Shown piece after piece: positions 26,625-34,827 of a DNA stretch of 64,000 bases (position 1 is its first letter; every line of letters begins with the position of its first letter). The notes below the pieces were generated by a model that saw only the letters and a program-made list of their open reading frames with translations, made no database searches and was not told where the DNA came from. Source of the DNA: Streptomyces venezuelae (GTDB lineage: Bacteria; Actinomycetota; Actinomycetes; Streptomycetales; Streptomycetaceae); the NCBI RefSeq assembly GCF_008642275.1, contig NZ_CP029189.1, positions 3,574,501-3,638,500 of the forward strand, given 5' to 3'. Made by a program: the position numbers and the translations under genes.

Positions 26625-26904
26625 GCCCCGGCACACGCCCCGGCACACCGCGACACGTCCGGGCCGCACCACCCGCCCCAGATCTCTCCTCACGGCCCCG
26701 CCGCCCCCGCGCCGCAACCCCGCACGGCCCCGCCGGTGCACGGCGCGGCACGACGCAAGCGCGGAAGACCTCTCGCAACGCCGTTGTTTCTGCCACGATG
26801 CCGATTGGGCGGGGTACGGGCGGCGAGCAGCACTGCCGCTTTGCCCCAACCTCCGGCCGGGGGGACCTCCAACCGGCACGCCTAAGACCAGTGGGAGAGT
26901 CACG

Positions 26905-27453
26905 GTGTATTTCGCCGCACTGCTCGCGCGCACCGAAGACGGGTGGGAAGCGAGCGACATGGAACTCGACGACGTCGAGTCCCTCAGTGATCTGATCGAT
27001 CTCGCCAGGTCCGCCGCTGTCGACGACGACACGGTGGTCGCCCTCATCGAGCAGGAGGACGCCTGGTTCGGCGTCGTCCGCGTGGACGGCGAGGAGGACC
27101 CGCGGTACTTCGTGTCGAACGCCTCCGCGGCCGCCCGCAGCTCCTACGGCTCGATGCTGACCAAAGAGCTGCTGGGCAGCGACGAGGAGGACGACGAACT
27201 CGACGACCTGGACCTCGACGGCACCGAGGACGGCGAGGAGGATGCCGTCACCGCGTTCACGGACGAGGACGCCGACGAGGACGAGGCGGGCGGGACCGGT
27301 GCGGAACCGGTACCGGCCGGTCCGCTCGGTGACCCCCGGCTGCTGGACGATCTCGGAGTGACCAACAAACAACTGATGACCCTGGACGGGGACGCCCTCT
27401 CGGAGATCGCCGACTCCCTCGGCGCCACCGAGGTCCTGGAGGCCGTCCGCTAG
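26905..27453 (+). CDS. tRNA adenosine deaminase-associated protein
   Basis: 182 residues starting with GTG after a GGGAGAG site. N-terminal YFAALLARTEDGWEASDMEL, a middle GVVRVDGEEDPRYFVSNA, and a strongly acidic linker (about 92-132, mostly Asp/Glu) before the C-terminal LLDDLGVTNKQLMTLDGDAL. This protein is encoded next to tadA in actinobacteria; its role is unproven. Its TAG stop overlaps the tadA GTG by one base. Confidence 0.88.
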   Translation: MYFAALLARTEDGWEASDMELDDVESLSDLIDLARSAAVDDDTVVALIEQEDAWFGVVRVDGEEDPRYFVSNASAAARSSYGSMLTKELLGSDEEDDELDDLDLDGTEDGEEDAVTAFTDEDADEDEAGGTGAEPVPAGPLGDPRLLDDLGVTNKQLMTLDGDALSEIADSLGATEVLEAVR

Positions 27454-27932
27454 TGCTCCCTGCGAACACCGACGATCCCGTACGGGACCCGTGGCGGGAC
27501 TCCATGCGCCTGGCGCTCCAGGAGGCCGCCCGGGCGGTGCCGGCCGGCGACGTGCCGGTCGGCGCCGTCGTGCTGGGCCCGGACGGGCGGATCCTCGCCA
27601 CCGGCTACAACGAACGCGAGGCGACCGGCGACCCCACCGCGCACGCCGAGGTCGTCGCACTGCGCCGGGCGGCCGCCGAGCTCGGGGAATGGCGCCTTCC
27701 GGGGTGCACCCTCGTGGTGACCCTGGAGCCGTGCGTCATGTGCGCGGGCGCGCTCGTGCAGTCGCGCGTCGCCCGGGTCGTCTACGGCGCGGACGACGAG
27801 AAGGCGGGCGCCGCCGGGTCGCTGTGGGACCTCGTACGGGACCGCAGGCTCAACCACCGGCCCGAGGTGGTCCGCGGGGTCCTGGCCGACGAGTGCGCGC
27901 GGCAGCTGACGGAGTTCTTCCGCGAACTCTGA
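27453..27932 (+). CDS. tadA: tRNA-specific adenosine deaminase
   Basis: 159 residues. It deaminates A34 of tRNA-Arg(ACG) to inosine; that tRNA is encoded in this window at 45999-46071. Zinc and catalytic residues are visible in TAHAEVVAL (His, Glu) and LEPCVMCAGA (two Cys), with DVPVGAVV and the substrate-binding RVVYGADDEKAGAAGS. The GTG overlaps the upstream stop (TAGTG), implying coupling; an in-frame ATG at 27504 is the alternative. Confidence 0.95.
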   Translation: MLPANTDDPVRDPWRDSMRLALQEAARAVPAGDVPVGAVVLGPDGRILATGYNEREATGDPTAHAEVVALRRAAAELGEWRLPGCTLVVTLEPCVMCAGALVQSRVARVVYGADDEKAGAAGSLWDLVRDRRLNHRPEVVRGVLADECARQLTEFFREL

Positions 27933-27971
27933 AACCGGCGGAGCGGCCCGGGGCGGTACCGGCACGGTCCC

Positions 27972-28066
27972 GGCGCGGTTCCGGCGCGGTTCCGGCGCGG
28001 TTCCGGCGCGGTTCCGGCGCGGTTCCGGCGCGGTTCCGGCGCGGTTCCGGCGCGGTTCCGGCGCGG
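27972..28066 (+). repeat. 11-bp minisatellite, 8.6 copies
   Basis: Eight perfect head-to-tail copies of GGCGCGGTTCC (27972-28059) plus seven bases of a ninth. Two degenerate units (GGCACGGTCCC and similar) lie just upstream. It occupies the gap between tadA and tRNA-Ser(CGA), which otherwise holds no gene. Confidence 0.97.
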
Positions 28067-28149
28067 GAAAAGGCCTGCGTACTGCCGCACCGACGCCCCC
28101 GGACCCACCGATTTCGGCGGATGGGGTTCCTTAGGCTAGGATCCATCTC

Positions 28150-28234
28150 GGTAGTGTGTCCGAGTGGCCGAAGGAGCTCGCCTCGAAAGCGAGTATGGGG
28201 CAACCCATCGGGGGTTCAAATCCCTCCACTACCG
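28150..28234 (+). tRNA. tRNA-Ser (anticodon CGA)
   Basis: 85 nt without encoded CCA. Acceptor arms GGTAGTG/CACTACC, anticodon loop CTCGAAA, long variable arm TATGGGGCAACCCATC. Read by codon UCG, the dominant kind of serine codon in high-GC genomes. Confidence 0.96.
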
Positions 28235-28242
28235 CTTCGATC

Positions 28243-28273
28243 GAGAGCCCCGCCCGCAAGGGTCGGGGCTCTC
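28243..28273 (+). terminator. terminator of tRNA-Ser(CGA)
   Basis: GAGAGCCCCG and CGGGGCTCTC form a perfect 10-bp stem around CCCGCAAGGGT, itself partly paired, 8 nt after the tRNA. Confidence 0.75.
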
Positions 28274-28337
28274 GGCGTATTCCGGGCGGTGTGCTCCGGG
28301 CGGCGCGTTCCCGGTCGGCTCTCCGGAGGACACCCGC

Positions 28338-28661
28338 GTGACCGCCCGCGTTCTCGGCCGTTGTCACGGCATGACCAAGACCCAGCGCATGCTCGCCGCC
28401 ATCGCCCTCGCGGGGGCCGCCGCGGGCCTCGCCGCACCCGCCGCCTCGGCCGCCCCGATCTCCCCCCTCACCCTCCCGGACCTGCCGGCGGCCGCCCCGG
28501 GGATGCCGGCCGGGGCCCAGCCCACGTCCGTCCAGGAGATCGGGTCCCAGCTCAGCGCCGGCGCGAACCAGCTCAACGCGCTCATGGAGCTGCCCGACCA
28601 CCTGGCCCCCGTCATCGCGCCCGTACAGCCCCTCACGGACCTGGCCGGCGGCCTGGAGTAG
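28338..28661 (+). CDS. small secreted protein
   Basis: 107 residues from a GTG with GGAGGA 8 nt upstream; an ATG at 28371 gives 96 residues but lacks a ribosome site. The signal peptide is clear: QRMLAAIALAGAAAGLA with an A-x-A cleavage (PAASAAP). The mature part is Pro/Leu/Ala-rich with paired motifs (QEIGSQLSAGANQLNALMEL, HLAPVIAPVQPLTDLAGG). Small actinobacterial exported proteins of this type have no known function. Confidence 0.7.
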   Translation: MTARVLGRCHGMTKTQRMLAAIALAGAAAGLAAPAASAAPISPLTLPDLPAAAPGMPAGAQPTSVQEIGSQLSAGANQLNALMELPDHLAPVIAPVQPLTDLAGGLE

Positions 28662-29016
28662 CCCCGGGGACGCGAAGAAGGCCCCGGCCGGAGCCGGGAC
28701 CTTCGACACGTGGAACGGGGGAAGTGGCATCGGGGGGACAAGCCACTTCCCCCTACGAGGACGGACCTGCCGGTCCGGGTCGCGATCAGGGGGAAGCTCG
28801 CGGCCCGGACCCCGCAGTGAGGCCCTGCCCCTCACCCACCGGTTTCCTGCCAGAACCGGTGGGCCCACACCCATCCTGCGCGCACCGCAACCACCCGCTC
28901 CACGGCAAAGGACCCGGAGTACCGGGTCGTTGGTCCTTAAAGACCAGATGAGTGTCCGATCCTGACCGGTTAGACTCACCCGACTTGCTCGGACCGGTTG
29001 GGGAGGCCGCCCGCAC
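28662..29016. other. 355-nt gene-free region with stacked hairpins
   Basis: No gene. Besides the terminator above it holds a 12-bp perfect stem GGGGGAAGTGGC/GCCACTTCCCCC (28717-28728 and 28742-28753) and a 10-bp stem CCCACCGGTT/AACCGGTGGG (28835-28863). The repeated word GACCGGTT also occurs near 28964 and 28993. It could be an untranslated RNA or a leader for the next small gene; nothing proves transcription. Confidence 0.55.
28677..28704 (+). terminator. hairpin after small secreted gene
   Basis: GAAGGCCCCGGC and GCCGGGACCTTC, one mismatch, loop CGGA, 15 nt past the stop. Confidence 0.65.
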
Positions 29017-29178
29017 GTGGACACCAAGAAGCTCATCACGGGTGCCCTCACCGTGTTCGCCCTCTTCGTGATCATCACCCAGCCCAAGAGAGCGGCCGAG
29101 ATCGTGGAAATAGGCTTCCAGGGGATATCGGACGCCGCTTCCGGCATCGGCGAGTTCATGACCGAACTGGTGCGCTGA
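29017..29178 (+). CDS. 53-residue membrane-associated small protein
   Basis: GTG start with GGGGAGG 10 nt upstream. It encodes MDTKKLITGALTVFALFVII, a single hydrophobic helix, followed by QPKRAAEIVEIGFQGIS and an amphipathic C-terminus DAASGIGEFMTELVR. A perfect intrinsic terminator lies 33 nt after the stop, which supports a real gene. I recognise no family; it sits directly upstream of the sigF-like gene. Confidence 0.75.
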   Translation: MDTKKLITGALTVFALFVIITQPKRAAEIVEIGFQGISDAASGIGEFMTELVR

Positions 29179-29210
29179 CCCGTACGCTGAAGCGGTCACC
29201 GGACTTCCGG

Positions 29211-29240
29211 CCCCCCACTCCGACGGGTGGGGGGCTTTTT
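29211..29240 (+). terminator. intrinsic terminator with T run
   Basis: CCCCCCAC and GTGGGGGG pair around TCCGACGG and are followed by CTTTTT, a textbook rho-independent terminator ending the 53-residue gene before the sigma-factor promoter. Confidence 0.9.
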
Positions 29241-29377
29241 GTATACCTGCAGCTGGGCGTATTGCCCTGATATGCCCAACTTGCCGTCAACACGGCGCTA
29301 TACGGTGCTTGCACACAGTGCACATCTCTTGTGATGCTATGACCGCTTTTGATGGATGAGTTGACTGAAGGGGTGGC

Positions 29378-30298
29378 GTGACCGTGCCGGCCAGTACTGC
29401 GCCTCAAGTGCCACCCCAGCAGGACCCCCAGGTGCCGCCCCAGCCGGAGCCCCCGCGGGAACAGCGCCAGGAGTCCCTGCAGGAGCCCCGCCAGGAGCCG
29501 CCGGAGGAGCCCCCGGTCGCCCCGAGACCCCCGAGCAGGGGTGCGGACACCCGGGCGCTCACCCAGGTCCTCTTCGGCCAGCTGAAGGGCCTGGAGCCGG
29601 GCACCAGCGAGCACAGCCGGGTGCGCGGGGCCCTCATCGAGGCCAACCTCCCGCTCGTGCGGTACGCGGCCGCCCGCTTCCGCAGCCGCAACGAGCCGAT
29701 GGAGGACGTGGTCCAGGTCGGCACCATCGGCCTGATCAACGCCATCGACCGGTTCGACCCGGACCGCGGCGTGCAGTTCCCGACCTTCGCGATGCCGACC
29801 GTCGTGGGCGAGATCAAGCGGTACTTCCGCGACAACGTCCGCACGGTCCACGTACCGCGACGCCTCCACGAGCTCTGGGTCCAGGTCAACGCCGCCACCG
29901 AGGACCTCACGACCCTCCACGGCCGCACCCCCACCACCGCCGAGATCGCCGAGCGGCTGCGCATCACCGAGGACGAGGTGCTGTCCTGCATCGAGGCCGG
30001 GCGCAGCTACCACGCCACCTCCCTGGAGGCCGCGCAGGAGGGCGACGGCATGCCCGGGCTGCTGGACCGCCTCGGCTACGAGGACCCGGAGCTGGCCGGG
30101 GTCGAGCACCGCGACCTCGTCCGCCACCTCCTCGTACAGCTGCCCGAGCGTGAGCAAAGGATCCTGCTCCTGCGGTACTACAACAATCTGACGCAGTCAC
30201 AGATCAGCGTGGAGCTCGGCGTCTCCCAGATGCACGTCTCCCGACTCCTCGCCCGGAGCTTCGCCCGACTGAGATCCGCAAACAGGATCGAGGCGTAA
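29378..30298 (+). CDS. sigF: SigB/SigF/SigG-family sigma factor
   Basis: 306 residues; GTG start with AAGGGGTGG upstream. A Pro/Gln/Glu-rich N-terminal extension of about 55 residues precedes region 2 ([39 protein letters not shown], split here by family motifs), region 3 with PRRLHELW and region 4 with [17 protein letters not shown] and [10 protein letters not shown]. Factors of this type control stress response and late spore development in Streptomyces and are held by anti-sigma/anti-anti-sigma partners, none of which is adjacent. The sigF name rests on remembered gene order (sigF next to sigN). Confidence 0.85.
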   Translation: MTVPASTAPQVPPQQDPQVPPQPEPPREQRQESLQEPRQEPPEEPPVAPRPPSRGADTRALTQVLFGQLKGLEPGTSEHSRVRGALIEANLPLVRYAAARFRSRNEPMEDVVQVGTIGLINAIDRFDPDRGVQFPTFAMPTVVGEIKRYFRDNVRTVHVPRRLHELWVQVNAATEDLTTLHGRTPTTAEIAERLRITEDEVLSCIEAGRSYHATSLEAAQEGDGMPGLLDRLGYEDPELAGVEHRDLVRHLLVQLPEREQRILLLRYYNNLTQSQISVELGVSQMHVSRLLARSFARLRSANRIEA

Positions 30299-30528
30299 CC
30301 GGATCGAGTGGAGATCATTCGCCTGTTTCCCGACAGATCGGGCTGATCGCCCGGAGTCGCCTTCTGTCGCTGGAGATATATGTCGACATGGCGCTACAGC
30401 GCGTTGCCGACATGTGACATTCTGCGTGAACCGCGTTTGCCGCAGCCCCGCCTCCGGTATTCAGGTGGAGGCTGTGTTCCTCTGACGGGCGCGCAGTACG
30501 CGACCGTCCGCGACCTCAAGGGGGTGGC

Positions 30529-31380
30529 ATGTCCGTAGACCAGGGCAGCTCCAAGGTGCTCACGCTCGTCAAGAGCGCGCCGGCGCCCACAGCACCTGCA
30601 GCGTCCGACCGCTCGGAAGCCATCGACACCCGCACCCTCTCCCGCTCCCTCTTCCAGCGGCTCGCCGCCCTGGACGCGGACAGCCCCGAACGGGCGTACG
30701 TACGCGACACCCTGATCGAGCTGAACCTGCCCCTCGTGCGCTACGCGGCCGCCCGCTTCCGCAGCCGCAACGAGCCGATGGAGGACATCGTCCAGGTCGG
30801 CACCATCGGCCTGATCAAGGCGATCGACCGCTTCGACTGTGAACGCGGCGTCGAATTCCCGACGTTCGCGATGCCGACGGTCGTGGGCGAGATCAAGCGG
30901 TTCTTCCGGGACACCTCCTGGTCCGTGCGCGTCCCGCGCCGGCTCCAGGAACTGCGCCTGGCGCTGACCAAGGCCAGCGACGAGCTCGCCCAGAAGCTGG
31001 ACCGCTCGCCGACCGTGCCCGAGCTCGCCGCCGTGCTCGGGGTCTCGGAGGAGGACGTCGTCGACGGCCTCGCCGTCGGCAACGCCTACACCGCCTCCTC
31101 GCTCGACTCGCCCTCCCCCGAGGACGAGGGCGGCGAGGGCTCCCTCGCGGACCGCCTCGGCTACGAGGACACCGCACTGGAGGGCGTCGAGTACCGCGAG
31201 TCCCTGAAGCCGCTGCTGGCCAAACTCCCGCCCCGGGAACGGCAGATCATCATGCTGCGCTTCTTCGCGAACATGACGCAGTCGCAGATCGGCGAGGAGG
31301 TCGGCATCTCCCAGATGCACGTCTCCCGGCTGCTGACCCGCACCCTCGCGCAACTGCGCGTAGGCCTCATCGGGGAGTGA
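30529..31380 (+). CDS. sigN: SigB-family sigma factor, paralogue of the preceding gene
   Basis: 283 residues, ATG with GGGGGTGG upstream. It shares long identical blocks with its neighbour ([44 protein letters not shown]), showing an old tandem duplication, but has a short N-terminus instead of the Pro-rich one. Region 4 is PPRERQIIMLRFFANMTQSQ. The 230-nt gap between the two genes has its own promoter region, so they need not be coexpressed. The sigN assignment is from synteny memory, less certain than the family. Confidence 0.85.
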   Translation: MSVDQGSSKVLTLVKSAPAPTAPAASDRSEAIDTRTLSRSLFQRLAALDADSPERAYVRDTLIELNLPLVRYAAARFRSRNEPMEDIVQVGTIGLIKAIDRFDCERGVEFPTFAMPTVVGEIKRFFRDTSWSVRVPRRLQELRLALTKASDELAQKLDRSPTVPELAAVLGVSEEDVVDGLAVGNAYTASSLDSPSPEDEGGEGSLADRLGYEDTALEGVEYRESLKPLLAKLPPRERQIIMLRFFANMTQSQIGEEVGISQMHVSRLLTRTLAQLRVGLIGE

Positions 31381-31430
31381 TCGGGCGCCGCGCGCTTCCC
31401 AATTGACGATGCGTCAGGAAAACTGGCGCG

Positions 31431-32219
31431 ATGCGAAAGGGATCGCGGGCGGCCACCGCCACCACCCTGCTCGCCCTGTGCTGCACCGCCGCGGCCGGCC
31501 TCACCGGCTGCGGCGGCCCGGCCCGGGAGGGCTACGTCGCCGTGGGCGCCGCGGCCCCGGGCCCCGAACGGGGCGCGGGGGAGAACGTGGCGCCGCGGGG
31601 CCAGGTGGAGTTCCAGCAGCTCGGAGGTGCGGACGCGACGGGCGGAGCCTCCGCGTCCGCCCGTACGTCGACCGCTCCCGCGGGATCCGGAACCCCTGGC
31701 GGTCCCGCCCCGGGCGGAGCCACGACCACCGCCCCCGGCGGCTCCGCAGACGCGCCCGGCGCCCCCGCGGACCCGGGCAGGGCACCACAGCCCCCCGGCA
31801 GACCCGGCACGCCCACGGCACCCACCGCACCCGGCACGCCGACCGCGCCGGGCACACCGACGGGCCCGCCCGGCAGGCCCGGGACGACGCCGCCGGCCCC
31901 GCCCGCGTCCACGCCGGCCCGGCTGACGCTGTCCGCGCCGGTCAGGACGGCCGCCGCCGACCGCTGGTGCGAGCAGGTCACCGTGACCTTCACCAACACC
32001 GGAACGACCGCGGCCCGTTCGGGCACGGTCAGCTTCGCGACGCACATCATCGGCGCCCTCGGCATCGACTGGGCCACGATCACGACGAGCCGGCCCCTGC
32101 CCGCGCCGGTGGCGGGCGGGACCTCTAAGACGCAGACCTACACCGTCTGCGTGGAGTCCTGGCGGGTCCCGCTGGGCATGCACGTGGACACCCGGACGGT
32201 CACCGCCACCTGGAGCTGA
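31431..32219 (+). CDS. lipoprotein with proline/threonine-rich linker
   Basis: 262 residues. Signal sequence with lipobox LTGC (Cys about residue 27), so it should be lipid-anchored outside the cell. Residues about 60-165 are a Pro/Gly/Thr/Ala linker with short repeats (PGTPTAP). The C-terminal 100 residues (WCEQVTVTFTNTGTTAARSGTVSFATH) form a compact domain with two Cys (CEQ, YTVCVE), resembling a carbohydrate-binding-like beta sandwich; this is an inference. Function unknown. Confidence 0.8.
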   Translation: MRKGSRAATATTLLALCCTAAAGLTGCGGPAREGYVAVGAAAPGPERGAGENVAPRGQVEFQQLGGADATGGASASARTSTAPAGSGTPGGPAPGGATTTAPGGSADAPGAPADPGRAPQPPGRPGTPTAPTAPGTPTAPGTPTGPPGRPGTTPPAPPASTPARLTLSAPVRTAAADRWCEQVTVTFTNTGTTAARSGTVSFATHIIGALGIDWATITTSRPLPAPVAGGTSKTQTYTVCVESWRVPLGMHVDTRTVTATWS

Positions 32220-32235
32220 CCGGCAGACGCGACCG

Positions 32236-32472
32236 TCAGCGCAGGACCACCCAGACCGCCGCGCCGATCACGAGCAGCGCGAGGACCAGCCCCACCTTCA
32301 GGGCCGGGCCGGAGGAGGACCCAGACCGCTGCTCCGCGCGGCGCTGCTGACGGGCCCCGGGACCCGCCTGCCGGGCCGGTGCGGCCTCCTCGACGAAGGC
32401 CTTGAACATCTGCGTGCTGCCCGCGGGGTCGTAGCCGCCCTCGGGGACCTGTGAGTTGTGGTTGTCAGCCAT
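32236..32472 (-). CDS. small tail-anchored membrane protein
   Basis: 78 residues: a polar N-terminal part with FKAFVEEAAPARQAGPG, then a C-terminal hydrophobic helix (LKVGLVLALLVIGAAVWVVL) ending in Arg. Conserved-looking but unassigned. It converges on the lipoprotein gene with a 16-nt gap and diverges from the MarR gene. Confidence 0.7.
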   Translation of the reverse strand: MADNHNSQVPEGGYDPAGSTQMFKAFVEEAAPARQAGPGARQQRRAEQRSGSSSGPALKVGLVLALLVIGAAVWVVLR

Positions 32473-32529
32473 GGAGCAGGACCCTAGCCGGTTTTCCGAT
32501 TCCTTTACCGCCCTACCCCCCGGATTCAT

Positions 32530-32571
32530 TTGCCTGTAGCAACCATGCGCTTCTATGGTTGCCTCAAGCAA
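32530..32571 (+). promoter_or_regulatory. inverted-repeat operator upstream of marR-type gene
   Basis: Half-sites TTGCCTGTAGCAACCAT and ATGGTTGCCTCAAGCAA, 8 nt apart, are inverted repeats with 14 of 17 positions matching and a perfect GCAACCAT core. It lies just upstream of the MarR start, as expected for autoregulation. Confidence 0.7.
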
Positions 32572-32587
32572 CAAGATGGGGGACCCG

Positions 32588-33055
32588 GTGACCGTGCAGA
32601 CCGCTCCGACCGTGCAGAGCGCACCGCCCACACCGCCCACCGCGGCGGCCCCGTACGCGGAGCTGGCCCGCCAGCTCACCGGAATCGGTGCGGTCACGCG
32701 CGAGCTCGCCCGCAGCCTGCCCCCGGACTGCCCGCCCGGCGCCGCCGCCGTCCTCACCCTGCTCGACCGGCACGGGGAGATGCGGCTGAGCCGGCTGACC
32801 GAGTTCATGGGGGTCGACATCTCCGTGACCAGCCGGCACGTCACGCACATCGCCGACCGCGGCTGGATCGAGCGCGAGACCGACCCGGGCGACGGGCGCT
32901 GCCGGATCCTGCGGCTCACCCCGGCCGGGCGGGCGCTCCTCTCCGAGCTCGGCGCCCGCTGCACGGCCTCGCTGGAGGGAGCCCTCCACGACTGGTCCCC
33001 CCAGGACGTCCACGTACTCAACACCCTGCTGGCCCGACTCCGATCGAGCTTCTAG
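32588..33055 (+). CDS. MarR-family transcriptional regulator
   Basis: 155 residues from a GTG with GGGGGA 4 nt upstream. Winged helix: LLDRHGEMRLSRLTEFMGVDISVTSRHVTHI, then the wing DGRCRILRLTPAGRALLSEL. MarR dimers usually repress a neighbouring exporter until a ligand binds. The gene is followed after 13 nt by an MFS drug-efflux gene, and a long inverted repeat sits in front of it, so the pair is probably an inducible export operon. Confidence 0.9.
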   Translation: MTVQTAPTVQSAPPTPPTAAAPYAELARQLTGIGAVTRELARSLPPDCPPGAAAVLTLLDRHGEMRLSRLTEFMGVDISVTSRHVTHIADRGWIERETDPGDGRCRILRLTPAGRALLSELGARCTASLEGALHDWSPQDVHVLNTLLARLRSSF

Positions 33056-33068
33056 ACAAAGGAAAGAC

Positions 33069-34724
33069 ATGGCCCAGTCGGAGACGACGACCGACCACCC
33101 GCCCACGTCCGCGGCCGACCCCGCCACCCCCTCGGCCACCCCCGCGGCCACCTCCGTGACCATGACCCACCCGCAGATCATGAAGGCGCTGTCCGGGCTG
33201 ATGCTCGGCATGTTCGTGGCGATCCTGTCGTCCACGATCGTCTCCAACGCCCTCCCCCAGATCATCAGCGACCTCGGCGGCACCCAGTCCTCGTACACCT
33301 GGGTGGTCACGGCCGCCCTGCTGTCGATGACGGCCGCCACCCCCCTGTGGGGCAAGCTGTCCGACCTCTTCAGCAAGAAGCTGCTGGTCCAGATATCCCT
33401 CGTGATCTACGTCCTCGGCTCCGTGGTCGCCGGCATGTCCCAGAACACCGGCACGCTGATCGCCTGCCGCGTGGTCCAGGGCATCGGCGTCGGCGGCCTC
33501 TCCGCCCTGGCGCAGATCGTGATGGCCGCGATGATCTCCCCGCGCGAGCGCGGCCGGTACAGCGGCTACCTGGGCGCGGTCTTCGCCGTCGCCACCGTCG
33601 GCGGCCCCCTGCTGGGCGGTGTCATCACCGACACCGAGTGGCTGGGCTGGCGCTGGTGCTTCTACGTCGGCGTGCCGTTCGCGATCATCGCGCTGGTCGT
33701 GCTCCAGCGCACCCTGCACCTCCCGGTCGTGCGCCGCGACGTCAAGGTCGACTGGCTGGGCGCCTTCCTGATCAGCGGCGCCGTCTCGCTGCTGCTGATC
33801 TGGGTCACTCAGGCCGGCGACTCCTACGCGTGGATCTCCTGGCAGACCTGGACGATGACGGGCGGCGCGCTGCTGCTCGGCCTGCTCTTCGTCCTCGTCG
33901 AGTCCCGCGCGAGCGACCCGATCATCCCGCTGCGGCTGTTCCGCAACAAGACCATCAGCCTCGCCTCGGCGGCCTCCCTGTTCGTGGGCATCGCGATGTT
34001 CTCGGGGACCGTGTTTTTCAGCCAGTTCTTCCAGTTGGCCCGCGGTGAGTCCCCGACGATGTCCGGAATCCTCACGATTCCGATGATCGCCGGCCTCTTC
34101 GTCTCCTCCACTGTTTCCGGTCAGGTGATCACCAAGACCGGTCGGTGGAAGGCCTGGCTCGTCTCCGGCGGCGTCCTGCTGAGCGCCGGTCTGGGTCTGC
34201 TGGGCACCCTGCGCCACGACACCCCGTACTGGCACATCGCGGTCTACATGGCGCTGACCGGCCTCGGTCTCGGCATGATGATGCAGAACCTGGTCCTCGC
34301 CACCCAGAACCAGGTCGCCCCCGAGGACCTGGGTGCGGCCAGCTCCGTCGTCACCTTCTTCCGCTCCCTCGGCGGCGCCATGGGCGTCTCCGCGCTGGGC
34401 GCGGTCATGGCCCACCGGGTGACGCACTACGTCCAGGACGGCCTCGCCGCCCTCGGCCCGAAGGCCGCGGCCCTCGGCCACGGCGGCACCGCCGGAGGCG
34501 GGATCCCCGACCTCGACAAGCTGCCCGCGCCGATCCGCGAGGTCATCGAGTCCGCGTACGGGCACGGCGTCGGTGACGTCTTCCTCTACGCCGCCCCGTT
34601 CGCGCTGCTCGGACTGGTGCTGGTGGTGTTCATCAAGGAGGTCGCCCTGAAGTCGAAGCCGTCGGCCCACGCCCCGGCGGCGTCCAACGAACCGGCCCCC
34701 GCCGAGACCGCCGTCAAGGCCTAG
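33069..34724 (+). CDS. DHA2-family (EmrB/QacA type) MFS multidrug exporter
   Basis: 551 residues with about 14 membrane helices. Motif A-like GKLSDLFSKKLLVQI lies after helix 2, and CRVVQGIGVGGLSALAQIVM with RERGRYSGYLGAVFAVATVGGPLLGG in helices 4-5 carries the antiporter motif. The drug substrate is unknown; proton-coupled export is the family activity. It directly follows the MarR gene and a large hairpin terminates it. Confidence 0.93.
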   Translation: MAQSETTTDHPPTSAADPATPSATPAATSVTMTHPQIMKALSGLMLGMFVAILSSTIVSNALPQIISDLGGTQSSYTWVVTAALLSMTAATPLWGKLSDLFSKKLLVQISLVIYVLGSVVAGMSQNTGTLIACRVVQGIGVGGLSALAQIVMAAMISPRERGRYSGYLGAVFAVATVGGPLLGGVITDTEWLGWRWCFYVGVPFAIIALVVLQRTLHLPVVRRDVKVDWLGAFLISGAVSLLLIWVTQAGDSYAWISWQTWTMTGGALLLGLLFVLVESRASDPIIPLRLFRNKTISLASAASLFVGIAMFSGTVFFSQFFQLARGESPTMSGILTIPMIAGLFVSSTVSGQVITKTGRWKAWLVSGGVLLSAGLGLLGTLRHDTPYWHIAVYMALTGLGLGMMMQNLVLATQNQVAPEDLGAASSVVTFFRSLGGAMGVSALGAVMAHRVTHYVQDGLAALGPKAAALGHGGTAGGGIPDLDKLPAPIREVIESAYGHGVGDVFLYAAPFALLGLVLVVFIKEVALKSKPSAHAPAASNEPAPAETAVKA

Positions 34725-34743
34725 GCTCTTTCGGATCCTGTCG

Positions 34744-34785
34744 GCCGGGCCCGCGGCGTCCGGTGCCGGACGTCGCGGGCCCGGC
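34744..34785. terminator. bidirectional terminator between MFS and TetR genes
   Basis: GCCGGGCCCGCGGCGTCCGG and CCGGACGTCGCGGGCCCGGC pair over 20 positions with one mismatch around TG. It lies between convergent genes and can serve both. Confidence 0.8.
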
Positions 34786-34827
34786 ACGATCCGGAAGGGA
34801 CGGCCCGGGGCTGCCGGAGCCCCGGGC

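Noticed and set aside
27972..28066. Possible CRISPR array
   Set aside because: Units are contiguous with no spacers and only 11 bp long.
27782..28203. Short minus-strand frames giving repeated Ala-Gly-Thr-Ala-Pro peptides
   Set aside because: They are simply the 11-bp minisatellite read in triplets; no ribosome site.
30360..30425. Imperfect palindrome TGTCGACATGGCGC...GCCGACATGTGACA upstream of the second sigma factor
   Set aside because: Arms match only in part and no known regulator motif fits; left out of the feature list.
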